A DNA stretch of 64,000 nt, taken from the NCBI RefSeq assembly GCF_010550675.1, contig NZ_JAAGOA010000004.1:186001-250000 (forward strand), written 5' to 3'. A program made the position numbers and the translations under genes. The notes beneath the pieces were generated by a model. It was not told the origin of the DNA. It searched no databases and worked only from the letters and a program-made list of their open reading frames with translations. The stretch is from Phytoactinopolyspora halotolerans (lineage in GTDB: Bacteria > Actinomycetota > Actinomycetes > Jiangellales > Jiangellaceae). Below are positions 24,693-32,945 of the stretch, piece by piece (within the stretch, counting starts at the first letter, position 1; each line of letters starts with the position of its first letter).

Positions 24693-25226
24693 TCAGTGCG
24701 CGCTCCGTCCGTCGTCGGTCACCATGCGGGCGCCCAGGGCGCGTGCCGCGACCACCAGACCGGCCGCGACCAGAATGATGTCCTTCAGCACGTACTGCGC
24801 CGCCAGCGTCGGTGCGCCGTCCGGGAACATCTCGCCGAAGAACAGCACCAGCGGTGACATGATCGCCACCAGCGAGCCACCCAGGATGACCAGGCCGGTC
24901 TTCAGCATCCGGCCGGTGGTCAACGTGACTCCGATGGCCATCTCGACGAGCGCGGTCATCAGAAGCGCCGCGTCGCCGGAGACCATTCCGAGCGTCAGAG
25001 TGTCGACGGTGCGCACGGCGAGATCCTCAGCGGGGCTGACACCGGCGAGCTTGATGGCGCCGAATGCCAGGAAGACCAGGCCCAGGCTCACCCGTAAGAG
25101 GGTGATGCTGTGGTGCGCCAGCCAGCCGGTGCCGCGCTCGATCCAACGGTCGAATCTGGTCGGTGGAACGTGGCGTCGGGAGGGCTCGGTCGCTGGGGCG
25201 GTGTGCAGGTTCGTCAGGGTGGACAT
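24693..25226 (-). CDS. DoxX-family membrane protein
   Basis: A 177-aa protein with four predicted transmembrane helices (ITLLRVSLGLVFLAFGAIKL; MVSGDAALLMTALVEMAIGV; LVILGGSLVAIMSPLVLFFG; YVLKDIILVAAGLVVAARAL). The conserved DoxX pattern of a Gly-rich first helix with a buried Lys and a late QYVLKD motif is present. DoxX proteins are linked to quinol or thiol redox functions; the precise role is unknown. The ATG at 25226 has GAGGAG 7 nt upstream. It is divergent from the histidine kinase gene and may be its target. Confidence 0.88.
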   Translation of the reverse strand: MSTLTNLHTAPATEPSRRHVPPTRFDRWIERGTGWLAHHSITLLRVSLGLVFLAFGAIKLAGVSPAEDLAVRTVDTLTLGMVSGDAALLMTALVEMAIGVTLTTGRMLKTGLVILGGSLVAIMSPLVLFFGEMFPDGAPTLAAQYVLKDIILVAAGLVVAARALGARMVTDDGRSAH

Positions 25227-25463
25227 GAGGGCTCCTCGGGGTGTGTCGGGCGGCGCCGTGTGGGTCGGTGCCGAGTGCTTCACAGCCTCCGGGAATCGGC
25301 GTTCCTGAACATCCGCCCGAGAGCGACACATCCATGGGTCGGCTCGCGTACATTGAGGCGGGCGGGCTGCGCCTATCGCTGCGCCGCGTACGTCCCCGGA
25401 CGTACTCCGGTCACCGCCTGTGGGCCGATGCGCGCGCGGGCGAGCGCGAACATGCTGGAGGGC

Positions 25464-26738
25464 ATGGACAACGTGAGATCACTGGCACCGGCCAGGCGGC
25501 GGGAGCAGCTGATCGACGCTGCGCTGGCGGCGTTCCTGGTGGTGCTCGGCCTCGTCGTGACGTCGGCCTTCGACAACTGGGAGGTGGACGTCGATCGGCC
25601 GATCGACGGCGTCGGCTACGCGCTCATCGTCGTCACCGGCGGGGTGCTCGCCGTGCGTCGTCGTTGGCCGGTGGCGGTGCTGGCGGTCGCCGCGCTGGCG
25701 ATCTCGTCCTACCTCGCCGCCGGTTATCCGTACGGGCCGATCTTCTTCTCGTTCTTCGTCGCCGTGTACACCGTCGCGCGGTACCGACCCACGCAGCTGG
25801 CGGCCTGGGCGTCGGCGGCGACCCTTCCGCCGCTACTGGTCCATCTGTTCACCAACGACGTGGCTCTGCCGGGCGCGCTCGGGATCATCCCCGCTTCCGC
25901 GTGGGTCGTCGTTCCGTGCGCGCTGGGTATCACGGTCCGGGTGAGCCGCGAGGCGGCAGCACAGGCGCGGGCCGATGCGCTGCGCCAGCATCTCGACGAC
26001 GAGCGCCTCCGGGTCGCGCAGGACGTGCACGACGTCGTCGGGCACGGACTCGCGGCAATCAAGATGCAGGCCGACGTCGCCCTGCATGTGTTGGCGAAAC
26101 GGCCGGAGCATGCCGAAGAGGCGCTCCGCACCATCAGCCGGACCAGTAGCGACGCGCTGGACGAGCTGCGCGCCACACTGACCGTTGTGCGACGGTCAGC
26201 CCAGGAGGCCGCCCGTGCGCCGGTGCACGGGCCCGACAGCATCCGCGAGCTGTGCGACCGGATGCGCGACGCCGGATTGGACGTGGACGTAGAGATGGCC
26301 GGCGAGAACCGCGACCTGCCCGCCGCCGTCGCCACGGCCGCATACCGCGTCGTGCAGGAGTCGCTGACCAACGTCCTCAAACACGGCGGGGTCAAGGTTG
26401 CCGCCGTCCGTGTCGCGTATCAGACTGACGCCGTGATGATCGTCGTGTCTAATCCAGTGACGGACCGCGTTGTCGACGGCGCCTCCGGGCAGAGCCGTAT
26501 GAGTGAGCGGGCCGCGGGTGAGTCGGTTGCGGCTGAGCTGGCTGATGGCGGGCCGGGTGCGGGTGGGCCGGGTGCGGGTGGGCCGGGGCAGGGCGGCCGA
26601 CCGGACGACGGCGCCGGACTGGGCATCTCCGGGATGCGCCGGCGGGTGACCGCGCTCGGCGGCACGCTCGACGCGGAAGCCGACGGTGCCGGACGGTTCG
26701 TCGTGCGCGCTTCGATTCCCCTCGGGGGTGACCGGTGA
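25464..26738 (+). CDS. Sensor histidine kinase, NarL/DesK-type (HisKA_3)
   Basis: About 424 aa. Four to five N-terminal membrane helices (from LIDAALAAFLVVLGLVVTSA) are followed by the dimerisation domain RVAQDVHDVVGHGLAAIKMQ with the phospho-accepting His in DVHDVVGH, and a HATPase domain (AAYRVVQESLTNVLKHG N-box; GAGLGISGMRRR G-box). Between the N- and G-boxes lies an unusual Gly/Pro-rich insertion with GPGAG repeats (DNA repeats 26550-26579). Start choice is uncertain: ATG 25452, ATG 25464 and GTG 25473 are in frame, and GGAGGG (25457-25462) suits the last best. Overlaps the response regulator gene by GTGA. Confidence 0.92.
   Translation: MDNVRSLAPARRREQLIDAALAAFLVVLGLVVTSAFDNWEVDVDRPIDGVGYALIVVTGGVLAVRRRWPVAVLAVAALAISSYLAAGYPYGPIFFSFFVAVYTVARYRPTQLAAWASAATLPPLLVHLFTNDVALPGALGIIPASAWVVVPCALGITVRVSREAAAQARADALRQHLDDERLRVAQDVHDVVGHGLAAIKMQADVALHVLAKRPEHAEEALRTISRTSSDALDELRATLTVVRRSAQEAARAPVHGPDSIRELCDRMRDAGLDVDVEMAGENRDLPAAVATAAYRVVQESLTNVLKHGGVKVAAVRVAYQTDAVMIVVSNPVTDRVVDGASGQSRMSERAAGESVAAELADGGPGAGGPGAGGPGQGGRPDDGAGLGISGMRRRVTALGGTLDAEADGAGRFVVRASIPLGGDR
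26550..26579 (+). repeat. Tandem repeat, 15 bp x 2 plus partial third
   Basis: GGGCCGGGTGCGGGT is repeated exactly twice and a degenerate third copy follows. In frame it encodes Gly-Pro-Gly-Ala-Gly in the ATPase domain of the histidine kinase. Confidence 0.85.
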
Positions 26739-27388
26739 TCTCGGTGCTGATCGCGGACGATCAGGATGTAGTGCGGCTCGGATTGCGCACACTCATCGAG
26801 CATGAGGACGGTTTCACCGTGGCGGGTGAGGCCGGCGACGGGCTGGCAGCGGTGGCGGCGGCGCGCCAGCAGCGGCCCGACGTCGTACTGATGGACATCC
26901 GGATGCCGGGTGTCGACGGACTCGAGGCGACGCGGCGCATCGTCGCCGATCCCGACCTCGGCGACACCAAGGTGATCGTCCTGACGACGTTCGAGCACGA
27001 CGAGTATGTCTTCGACGCACTGCGGTTCGGTGCGAGCGGGTTCCTGCTGAAGGACACCTCCCCGGCGGACCTGTTGCAGGCGATCAGCCTGGTGGCGGCC
27101 GGCGAGGCGTTGCTCTCGCCGTCGGTCACGCGGACGCTGATCCGGGAGTTCGTGACCGGCGCAAAGCGGCCCGCGAAGCCGCATCCGAACCTCGACGAGC
27201 TGACCGGACGTGAGCGTGAGGTCGTCGCCCTGGTGGCCGAAGGGCTGACCAACGACGAGATCGGCGAGCGATTGGTGCTCAGCCCGGCGACGGCCCGCAC
27301 CCACGTCAGCCGCGCGATGATCAAGCTTGGCGCCCGGGATCGGGCACAGCTCGTGGTGTTCGCGTACCAGTCGGGCCTCGCGGGCTGA
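26735..27388 (+). CDS. LuxR/NarL-family response regulator
   Basis: A 217-aa two-domain regulator. The receiver domain (residues 1-120) has the acidic pocket DDQD, the phospho-acceptor Asp in VVLMDIRMPG (about residue 52), and the conserved Thr and Lys (VLTTFEHD, FLLKDTS). The C-terminal LuxR helix-turn-helix reads LTGREREVVALVAEGLTNDE, then LSPATARTHVSRAM. GTG 26735 overlaps the stop of the kinase gene, so the pair is translationally coupled. The stimulus and regulon are unknown; the divergent DoxX gene and the downstream TetR-MMPL genes are candidates. Confidence 0.95.
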   Translation: MISVLIADDQDVVRLGLRTLIEHEDGFTVAGEAGDGLAAVAAARQQRPDVVLMDIRMPGVDGLEATRRIVADPDLGDTKVIVLTTFEHDEYVFDALRFGASGFLLKDTSPADLLQAISLVAAGEALLSPSVTRTLIREFVTGAKRPAKPHPNLDELTGREREVVALVAEGLTNDEIGERLVLSPATARTHVSRAMIKLGARDRAQLVVFAYQSGLAG

Positions 27389-27444
27389 AGCCACGTCGCA
27401 CGCCCGCGCGTGATCGGCTGACCCTCGGATGTCTTGCTGAGCAC

Positions 27445-27485
27445 GGTAACGGAAAAGACGCCCCAACCGGGGCTCAAACGTTACC
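27445..27485 (+). terminator. Hairpin after the response regulator gene
   Basis: Outer arms GGTAACG (27445-27451) and CGTTACC (27479-27485) enclose GCCCC-AACC-GGGGC (27460-27473). It lies 57 bp past the stop. Confidence 0.55.
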
Positions 27486-27520
27486 TGCCCTCAGGAAGTG
27501 GCGTGCCGGGTCCGGTGTGA

Positions 27521-27598
27521 TGCAAGTCACTATCAGAGTGCGCAGTCTGAAAGATTGCTGAGAAGGCATTTTGCAAGTAACTGTCAGCCGGATAGCGT
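27521..27598 (+). promoter_or_regulatory. Promoter and direct repeats upstream of the TetR gene
   Basis: TGCAAGTCACTATCAG (27521-27536) and TGCAAGTAACTGTCAG (27572-27587) are direct repeats with two mismatches, 51 bp apart. The second overlaps -35 TTGCAA (27571-27576) and a 16-bp spacer to -10 TAGCGT (27593-27598), which ends 7 nt before GTG 27606. This is a likely autorepression site. Confidence 0.6.
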
Positions 27599-27605
27599 GA
27601 CTGCC

Positions 27606-28226
27606 GTGCGGATGGAACTGGGATTGCGTGAGCGCAAGAAGGCGGCCACCCGGCGGGCCCTCGGGCGGTCGGCGCTCGGCCTTGCGATGGAGCACGGTGT
27701 GGAAGCCGTTACGGCGGACGCGATCGCCGCGGCGGCGGATGTGTCGCCACGCACGTTCCACAACTACTTCTCCAGCAAGGAGGAGGCGATCGTCAGTGTC
27801 ATCGCCGACCGTATCGACGACTCGGTGGAGGCACTCCGGTCGCGCCCAGCCGAGGAGTCCATCTGGGACGCGCTGCAGGCGGTGATGATCGAGGACGTCA
27901 TGGGTGAGTCGGATCGCGGCCGTGAGTTCCTTGCCCAGTTCGCTTTCGTCCAAGAGAACGCGGCGCTGCTCAGTCAGGAACTGACGGTCGTGAAATGTGC
28001 GATCGACAGGTTCTCGGAGGTCGTGGCGGATCGCTCCGGGACCCGCGCAGCTCACGACATGTATCCGCATCTGCAGGCGGGGGCGGCGATGCTCTGTGCC
28101 AGGGCCGCGCTGACGGCGTGGTTGGCCGCACCGGCTGAGCGTGACGTCGTCGAGTTGATCAAGCAGGCGTTCACGCAGATGCGGGCCGGCTTGCCGGAAC
28201 CGTGGCGAGATCCCGACGCCGGCTGA
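27606..28226 (+). CDS. TetR-family transcriptional regulator
   Basis: A 206-aa TetR protein. The DNA-binding domain is near the N-terminus (LRERKKAATRRALGRSALGL, then ADAIAAAADVSPRTFHNYFS, SKEEAI), followed by a helical ligand domain. GTG 27606 follows a -10 box by 7 nt; ATG 27612 is the alternative. The next gene on the same strand, 264 bp away, encodes an MMPL exporter, which is the probable target; TetR-MMPL pairs are common in actinobacteria. The ligand is unknown. Confidence 0.92.
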   Translation: MRMELGLRERKKAATRRALGRSALGLAMEHGVEAVTADAIAAAADVSPRTFHNYFSSKEEAIVSVIADRIDDSVEALRSRPAEESIWDALQAVMIEDVMGESDRGREFLAQFAFVQENAALLSQELTVVKCAIDRFSEVVADRSGTRAAHDMYPHLQAGAAMLCARAALTAWLAAPAERDVVELIKQAFTQMRAGLPEPWRDPDAG

Positions 28227-28490
28227 GCCGGGGTGCTCAGGCAACCCAGGGTCGGTTCCGGGAGGCGTCAGGGACATCCCCGATGGTGACAGACGACCAG
28301 GCACAACAGGATGGAGACGTGTTCAACGCCAGACCGGGACCGGTGGTTCGGACGCCGCGCGTCATAAGCCGCGGCACACGGCGTCCAGCAAGACGAGGGC
28401 GTCAGCAGCGCGTCCCGAGCTCTCAGGCGGCTCACAGCAAGACCGTGCTGTTCTTTGGATGGCTTGAAATGACTCGAGTGGAGTAAATCG

Positions 28491-30704
28491 GTGGCAACAT
28501 TCCTCTACCGGCTAGGCCGGACCTCTTATCGGCGACGAGGCATAGTCGCCTTAACGTGGCTGGTGCTTTTCGTACTTGCTGGTGTCGGAGCATCGACGCT
28601 CTCGGGTGACACCAACGACTCATTCGAGATCCCCGGAACTGAGTCTCAGGAAGCGTTCGACCTGCTCGAGGAGCGCTTCCCCGAGATGCCGGACAGCGAC
28701 AACACCGCGGCGCGGGTCGTCTTCGCAGCTCCAGAGGGTGAGACCCTGACCGATCCGGAGAACCAGGCCGTCGTCGACGACGTGGTGGCCGCGCTCAGCC
28801 AGGCGCCGCAGGTGGCCGCCGTCGCCGATCCCTTCGAAGCCGGGACCGTCGCGGAAGGCAACGACATCGCCTATGCCGACGTCGATTACGGCGTCGAATG
28901 GGGCGACCTGTCCGAGGAGTCCAAAGAGGCGCTCAAGGACATCGCGCAGGACGGCCGCGACGCGGGTCTGACCGTGGAGCTCAGCGGTGAGGCTGTCGAA
29001 GAGTGGGAAGCCGAGAGCATGTCCAGCGAGCTCATCGGTATCGCGGTGGCCGCTGTGGTCCTGGTGATCACCTTCGGCTCGCTGACCGCGGCTGGGCTTC
29101 CGTTGCTCAACGCCATCATCGGTGTGGGTATCGCCATCTCCGCCATCACGGCCGCGACCGGGTTCATCGACATGGGCGCGGACACCTCGATTCTCGCCAC
29201 CATGCTGGGGCTGGCCGTCGCGATCGACTACGCGCTGTTCATCGTCTCGCGGTACCGGCATGAGCTCGCCATGGGCCGGGAGGGAAGCGAGGCCGCCGGA
29301 CGTGCGCTCGGCACCGCCGGCTCGGCCGTGGTGTTCGCCGGCTTGACGGTCATGATCGCGCTGAGTGGTCTGTTCGTCGTCGGGATCCCGATGCTGACGG
29401 AGATGGGTCTCGCGGCGGCGTTCGCTGTCGGAATCGCCGTCCTGATCGCGCTGTCGCTGCTGCCGGCGATGCTGGGCTTCGCCAAGCACCGTGTGCTGGG
29501 CGGGCGGATCCCGGGCCTGCGGGCGCGTGACCCGGAGTCGGACGACACCGGCGGCAAGCCGAGTGCGGGGCGGCGCTGGGCGACGTTCGTGACGCGTCGG
29601 CCGAAGGCCGTGGCAGCGGTCGCGGTCGTGGCGATGATCGGCATCGCGGCGCCCGTGATGGACATGCGCCTCGGGCTGCCCGGGGAAGAGTCGATGTCCG
29701 AGGACACCACCCAGCGTCAGGCGTATGACCTGGTGTCCGAGGGATTCGGCGAGGGCTACAACGCACAGCTGACGGCCATCGTCGACGCCTCGGGCAGCGA
29801 CAACCCGCAGGGCGCGTTCGACCAGGCGGTCGAGTCGCTGTCCGGTCTCGGCAACGTCGTCGCCGTCTCGGAGCCGTTCCCGAACGAGGCCGGCGACACC
29901 GCCATCCTCAGCATCATCCCGGAGAACGGTCCGTCCAGCGCGGAGACCGAGGATCTGGTCAGCGATGCCCGTGACCTCAGTGACCAGCTCGCCTCCGACA
30001 CGGGCGCGACCCTGTCGGTCACCGGCAACACCGCGGTCGTGATCGACTTCAACCAGAAGATCGCCGACGCCATGGCTCCGTACCTGGCGATCGTGGTCGG
30101 GCTGTCGTTCATCCTGCTGATGCTGGTGTTCCGTTCCATTCTGGTGCCGCTCAAGGCCGGGCTGGGCTTCCTGGTGACCATGGGTGCGACCTTCGGCCTG
30201 TTGGTCGCCGTCTTCCAGTGGGGTTGGTTCGGCATCGCCGAGAACACCGGACCGATCATCAGCATGCTGCCGATCTTCTTGATCGGCGTGGTGTTCGGGC
30301 TCGCGATGGACTACGAGGTGTTCCTGGTCACCCGGATGCGGGAGGAATACGTGCACGGCGCGGCTCCGACCCAGTCGGTGGTCACCGGGTTCCAGCACGG
30401 TAGCCGAGTCGTCACCGCGGCCGCGATCATCATGATGAGCGTGTTCGGCGCGTTCATGCTGGGCGGTGAGGACTTCATCATGCAGGTCGGCATGGCGCTG
30501 GCGGCGGCGGTCGCGTTCGATGCCTTCGTGGTGCGAATGACGATCGTGCCGGCGATCCTCACGCTGCTCGGGCGCAGGGCGTGGTGGCTGCCGCGCTGGC
30601 TGGACCGCCTGCTGCCGAACGTCGACGTCGAGGGCGAGAAGCTGGCGAAGTACCTCAACGAGGACGGACGGAAGGACCGCGAGCCGGCAGCCGTCGGCAG
30701 CTGA
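28491..30704 (+). CDS. MMPL-family transporter (RND superfamily)
   Basis: A 737-aa membrane protein with the duplicated RND/MMPL layout. Helix 1 (RGIVALTWLVLFVLAGVGAS) is followed by an external domain of about 130 residues, five clustered helices including IVSRYRHELAMGREGSEAAG, a cytoplasmic loop, and a second set of the same order including LGLAVAIDYALF in half 1 and IGVVFGLAMDYEVFLVTRMR in half 2. The intramembrane Asp-Tyr pairs serve the proton relay. The members export lipids or hydrophobic compounds to the envelope. GGAG lies 7-8 nt before GTG 28491. The C-terminal tail is short and acidic/basic mixed. Confidence 0.94.
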   Translation: MATFLYRLGRTSYRRRGIVALTWLVLFVLAGVGASTLSGDTNDSFEIPGTESQEAFDLLEERFPEMPDSDNTAARVVFAAPEGETLTDPENQAVVDDVVAALSQAPQVAAVADPFEAGTVAEGNDIAYADVDYGVEWGDLSEESKEALKDIAQDGRDAGLTVELSGEAVEEWEAESMSSELIGIAVAAVVLVITFGSLTAAGLPLLNAIIGVGIAISAITAATGFIDMGADTSILATMLGLAVAIDYALFIVSRYRHELAMGREGSEAAGRALGTAGSAVVFAGLTVMIALSGLFVVGIPMLTEMGLAAAFAVGIAVLIALSLLPAMLGFAKHRVLGGRIPGLRARDPESDDTGGKPSAGRRWATFVTRRPKAVAAVAVVAMIGIAAPVMDMRLGLPGEESMSEDTTQRQAYDLVSEGFGEGYNAQLTAIVDASGSDNPQGAFDQAVESLSGLGNVVAVSEPFPNEAGDTAILSIIPENGPSSAETEDLVSDARDLSDQLASDTGATLSVTGNTAVVIDFNQKIADAMAPYLAIVVGLSFILLMLVFRSILVPLKAGLGFLVTMGATFGLLVAVFQWGWFGIAENTGPIISMLPIFLIGVVFGLAMDYEVFLVTRMREEYVHGAAPTQSVVTGFQHGSRVVTAAAIIMMSVFGAFMLGGEDFIMQVGMALAAAVAFDAFVVRMTIVPAILTLLGRRAWWLPRWLDRLLPNVDVEGEKLAKYLNEDGRKDREPAAVGS

Positions 30705-30718
30705 CCAACTCCCCACAA

Positions 30719-30751
30719 GGGCGGCCGGTGGAGTGCTCCCACCGGCCGCCC
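30719..30751 (+). terminator. Strong intrinsic terminator of the MMPL gene
   Basis: A 13-bp perfect GC stem (30719-30731 with 30739-30751) has a 7-nt loop and is followed by a T-containing run (CTCTTTCG), 14 bp after the stop codon. Confidence 0.85.
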
Positions 30752-30759
30752 CTCTTTCG

Positions 30760-30853
30760 CCTAAATGATCATGTGAAGTGGGTTTTCTCGCGCACCCCCA
30801 TGCCTGCAGACCTGTTACGGCACGAGAAAACCCACTTCACATGATCATTTAGG
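30760..30853. repeat. 94-bp palindromic element, copy 1
   Basis: Perfect 31-bp inverted arms (30760-30790 and 30823-30853) begin CCTAAATGATCATGTGAAGT and flank a 32-nt loop. A second copy of the same length lies at 61179-61272 with matching arms and a related loop (both contain CACCCCCATG and CTGCAG). The right tip provides the TAA stop codon of the adjacent ABC ATPase gene. It has no coding capacity. TCG flanks it on both sides, which may be a short target duplication or chance. Confidence 0.9.
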
Positions 30854-31970
30854 TCGTGGCGGTGGACATGGTGCGGGCGTAATGGCAGGCGATGTGGTCG
30901 GTGCCGAGGGCGACGTCGCTCCGGCGGCATTCGTCGTCGACGCCGGCCTGCTCGGCCAGCCCGCCGGCCAGCACCTGGCAGCGCGGGTGGAACCGGCAGC
31001 CGCCGGGGACGGCGGTGGCGTCGGGCGGCTCGCCGGTGAGTACGACGGGCTCGGGCAACGGTGAGTTCGGCAGCACCGACACCAGCGCCTGGGTGTACGG
31101 ATGCCGCGGTTCGGTGAGCACCCGGTCCACCGGCCCTTCTTCGACGATCCGCCCGAGATACATCACCGCGATCCGGTCCGCGATGTTCCACGCCAGCCCC
31201 AGATCATGGGTGACGACGATGGCGGCCAGCCCTAGCTCGTCACGCAGCCGCAGCAGCAGCGCGAGGATCTCGCCGCGGACCGACGCGTCGAGCGACGCCA
31301 CCGGCTCGTCAGCGATGATGACCTGCGGCTCCAGAACCAGCGCGCCCGCGATGACGACGCGCTGCCGCTGGCCACCGGAGAGCTCGTGCGGGTAGGTGAG
31401 GAAGAACTTCTCCGGCGGGCGGAGACCGGCTCGGGAGAGCGCATCGGCGACCCGCTCACGTTCATTGTCATGGATGCCGTGGATCCGCAGGCCTTCGGCG
31501 ACGGCGTCGTAGACGGTGTGCCGAGGGTTCAACGCGCCGGACGGGTCCTGCAGGACCAACTGCACGGCCCGGCGATATGCCTTCAACGCCCTGGTGGAAT
31601 AGCGCAGCGGGCTGCCGCCGAAGGCAACCGTTCCCTCGCTCGGCCGCTCCAGCCCCAGCAGCGTGCGCGCCAACGTCGTCTTGCCGCAGCCGGACTCGCC
31701 GGCCAAGGCCAGGATCTCGCCCGGAGCCAGATCGATGTCCACGCCGTCCACCGCGCGTGCGACCCGCCCGCCGGGGGCGTTGAACCGGACCGCGAGGTCG
31801 CGTGCGCTCAGCAGCGGTTTCGCATCATGATTCATGGTGCCCGTACGCGCTCCGTTCCGTGTGTCGCTCATGTTGTCCGGTCGCGCTCCGCTCCTCGTTT
31901 GCTCCGCGGACGACTGCGCTCGTTCCTCGCTGCGTCGGCCGCTCTGCGCACTCGTCCCGTCGCCGCTCAT
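30849..31970 (-). CDS. Oligopeptide/dipeptide ABC transporter ATP-binding protein (OppF/DppF-like)
   Basis: A 373-aa cytoplasmic ATPase. Walker A is GESGCGKTT, the ABC signature LSGGQRQRV, Walker B VIIADEP and the switch His VVTHDLGL. The C-terminal oligopeptide-transporter extension has the Cys motif GGCRFHPRCQ that marks Opp/Dpp ATPases. The ATG at 31970 overlaps the upstream gene's stop (ATGA) and has GAGGAGG about 6 nt before it. The resulting first 46 residues are a low-complexity Ser/Arg/Glu leader; later ATGs (31871, 31835) lack ribosome sites. The stop codon lies in the 94-bp palindromic element. Confidence 0.93.
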   Translation of the reverse strand: MSGDGTSAQSGRRSEERAQSSAEQTRSGARPDNMSDTRNGARTGTMNHDAKPLLSARDLAVRFNAPGGRVARAVDGVDIDLAPGEILALAGESGCGKTTLARTLLGLERPSEGTVAFGGSPLRYSTRALKAYRRAVQLVLQDPSGALNPRHTVYDAVAEGLRIHGIHDNERERVADALSRAGLRPPEKFFLTYPHELSGGQRQRVVIAGALVLEPQVIIADEPVASLDASVRGEILALLLRLRDELGLAAIVVTHDLGLAWNIADRIAVMYLGRIVEEGPVDRVLTEPRHPYTQALVSVLPNSPLPEPVVLTGEPPDATAVPGGCRFHPRCQVLAGGLAEQAGVDDECRRSDVALGTDHIACHYARTMSTATT

Positions 31971-32935
31971 GCGACCTCCTCGACGCGCAGACACGCGGCC
32001 CGCCAGTCGTCGCGCGCGCGGCGCAGCTCGACGCTGGTGGAGGCGCAATCGTCTCGCACCACCGGGCAGCGCGGGTGGAACGAACAGCCCGTGGGCAGGT
32101 TCGACGGGTCGGGCGGGTCACCGGCCAGGCCGTGCGGATTGCGTCGCTCGGCCGGATCGCCGACGGTCGGGAACGCTGCCGACAACGCCTGTGCGTACGG
32201 GTGCCGAGCCGCGGCGAAGACCTCGTGTGACGGCCCGTCCTCCACCAGCTTGCCGGCGTACATGACGGCCAGCCGATCACAGGTGTCCGCCAGAACGGAC
32301 AGGTCGTGGCTGATCATGACCAGGGCGATGTTCCGCTCCGCGACCAACCGCTTGATCAGCGCCAGCACCTGGGCCTGGATCATCACGTCCAGCGCGGTGG
32401 TCGCCTCGTCGGCGATGATCAACTGTGGTGAGCACGCCAGCGCCATCGCGATCATGACCCGCTGGCGCTGACCGCCGGAGAGCTGGTGCGGGTAACTGCT
32501 CGCGCGCCAGGCCGGCAGGCCGACCTGGGCCATCAACTCGACGGCGCGCTTTTCGGCGGCATCCGAGGAGAGACCTTCGTGTAGGACGATCGGCTCGGCG
32601 ATCTGACGGGCTATCCGATGCACCGGGTTCAACGAGTGCATCGCGCCCTGGAAGACGATCGACGCGCCGGCCCAGCGCACCGCACGGAGCTTGCCGAAAG
32701 ACATGGTGAGCACGTCGTCACCGTCGAGCACGATCCGGCCGGTCACCTGCGTCTCGCGCGGAAGCAGGCGCAGGATGGCTCCGGCGACGGTGGACTTGCC
32801 GCAGCCGGACTCACCCGCGAGTCCGAGCGTGTCTCCCGGCTCCAGGCTCATCGAGATGCCGCGCACCGCGGGCACCTCACCACGAGACCCGCGGTAGGTG
32901 ATCCGCAGATCATCGATTTCCAGTACCGGAGTCAC
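31967..32935 (-). CDS. Oligopeptide/dipeptide ABC transporter ATP-binding protein (OppD/DppD-like)
   Basis: A 322-aa ATPase, partner of the OppF-like protein. Walker A is GESGCGKST, the signature LSGGQRQRVM, Walker B LIIADEATTAL and the switch His VMISHDLSVL. It also carries the C-terminal Cys motif PTGCSFHPRCP of the peptide-transport subfamily. GTG 32935 is preceded by AGGAAGG. The frame is open to 33196 inside the permease gene, but that part is antisense-like. It is separated from the upstream permease gene by 10 bp and overlaps the downstream ATPase gene by 4 bp. Confidence 0.94.
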   Translation of the reverse strand: MTPVLEIDDLRITYRGSRGEVPAVRGISMSLEPGDTLGLAGESGCGKSTVAGAILRLLPRETQVTGRIVLDGDDVLTMSFGKLRAVRWAGASIVFQGAMHSLNPVHRIARQIAEPIVLHEGLSSDAAEKRAVELMAQVGLPAWRASSYPHQLSGGQRQRVMIAMALACSPQLIIADEATTALDVMIQAQVLALIKRLVAERNIALVMISHDLSVLADTCDRLAVMYAGKLVEDGPSHEVFAAARHPYAQALSAAFPTVGDPAERRNPHGLAGDPPDPSNLPTGCSFHPRCPVVRDDCASTSVELRRARDDWRAACLRVEEVA

Positions 32936-32945
32936 GGCCTTCCTC

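Noticed and set aside
28227-28490. Possible small gene between the TetR and MMPL genes
   Set aside because: An open frame from 28283 exists but has no ribosome site and a composition unlike real proteins; more likely the MMPL leader.
28620-30716. 698-aa open frame opposite the MMPL gene
   Set aside because: Mirror frame of a strong MMPL gene; rich in Arg/His/Asp with no family motif, a typical artefact of high-GC codon bias.
30760-30853. 94-bp palindrome as a plain terminator
   Set aside because: A GC-rich terminator already follows the MMPL gene at 30719-30751, and a second same-length copy with conserved loop exists at 61179; a repeat element explains this better, although it may still stop transcription.
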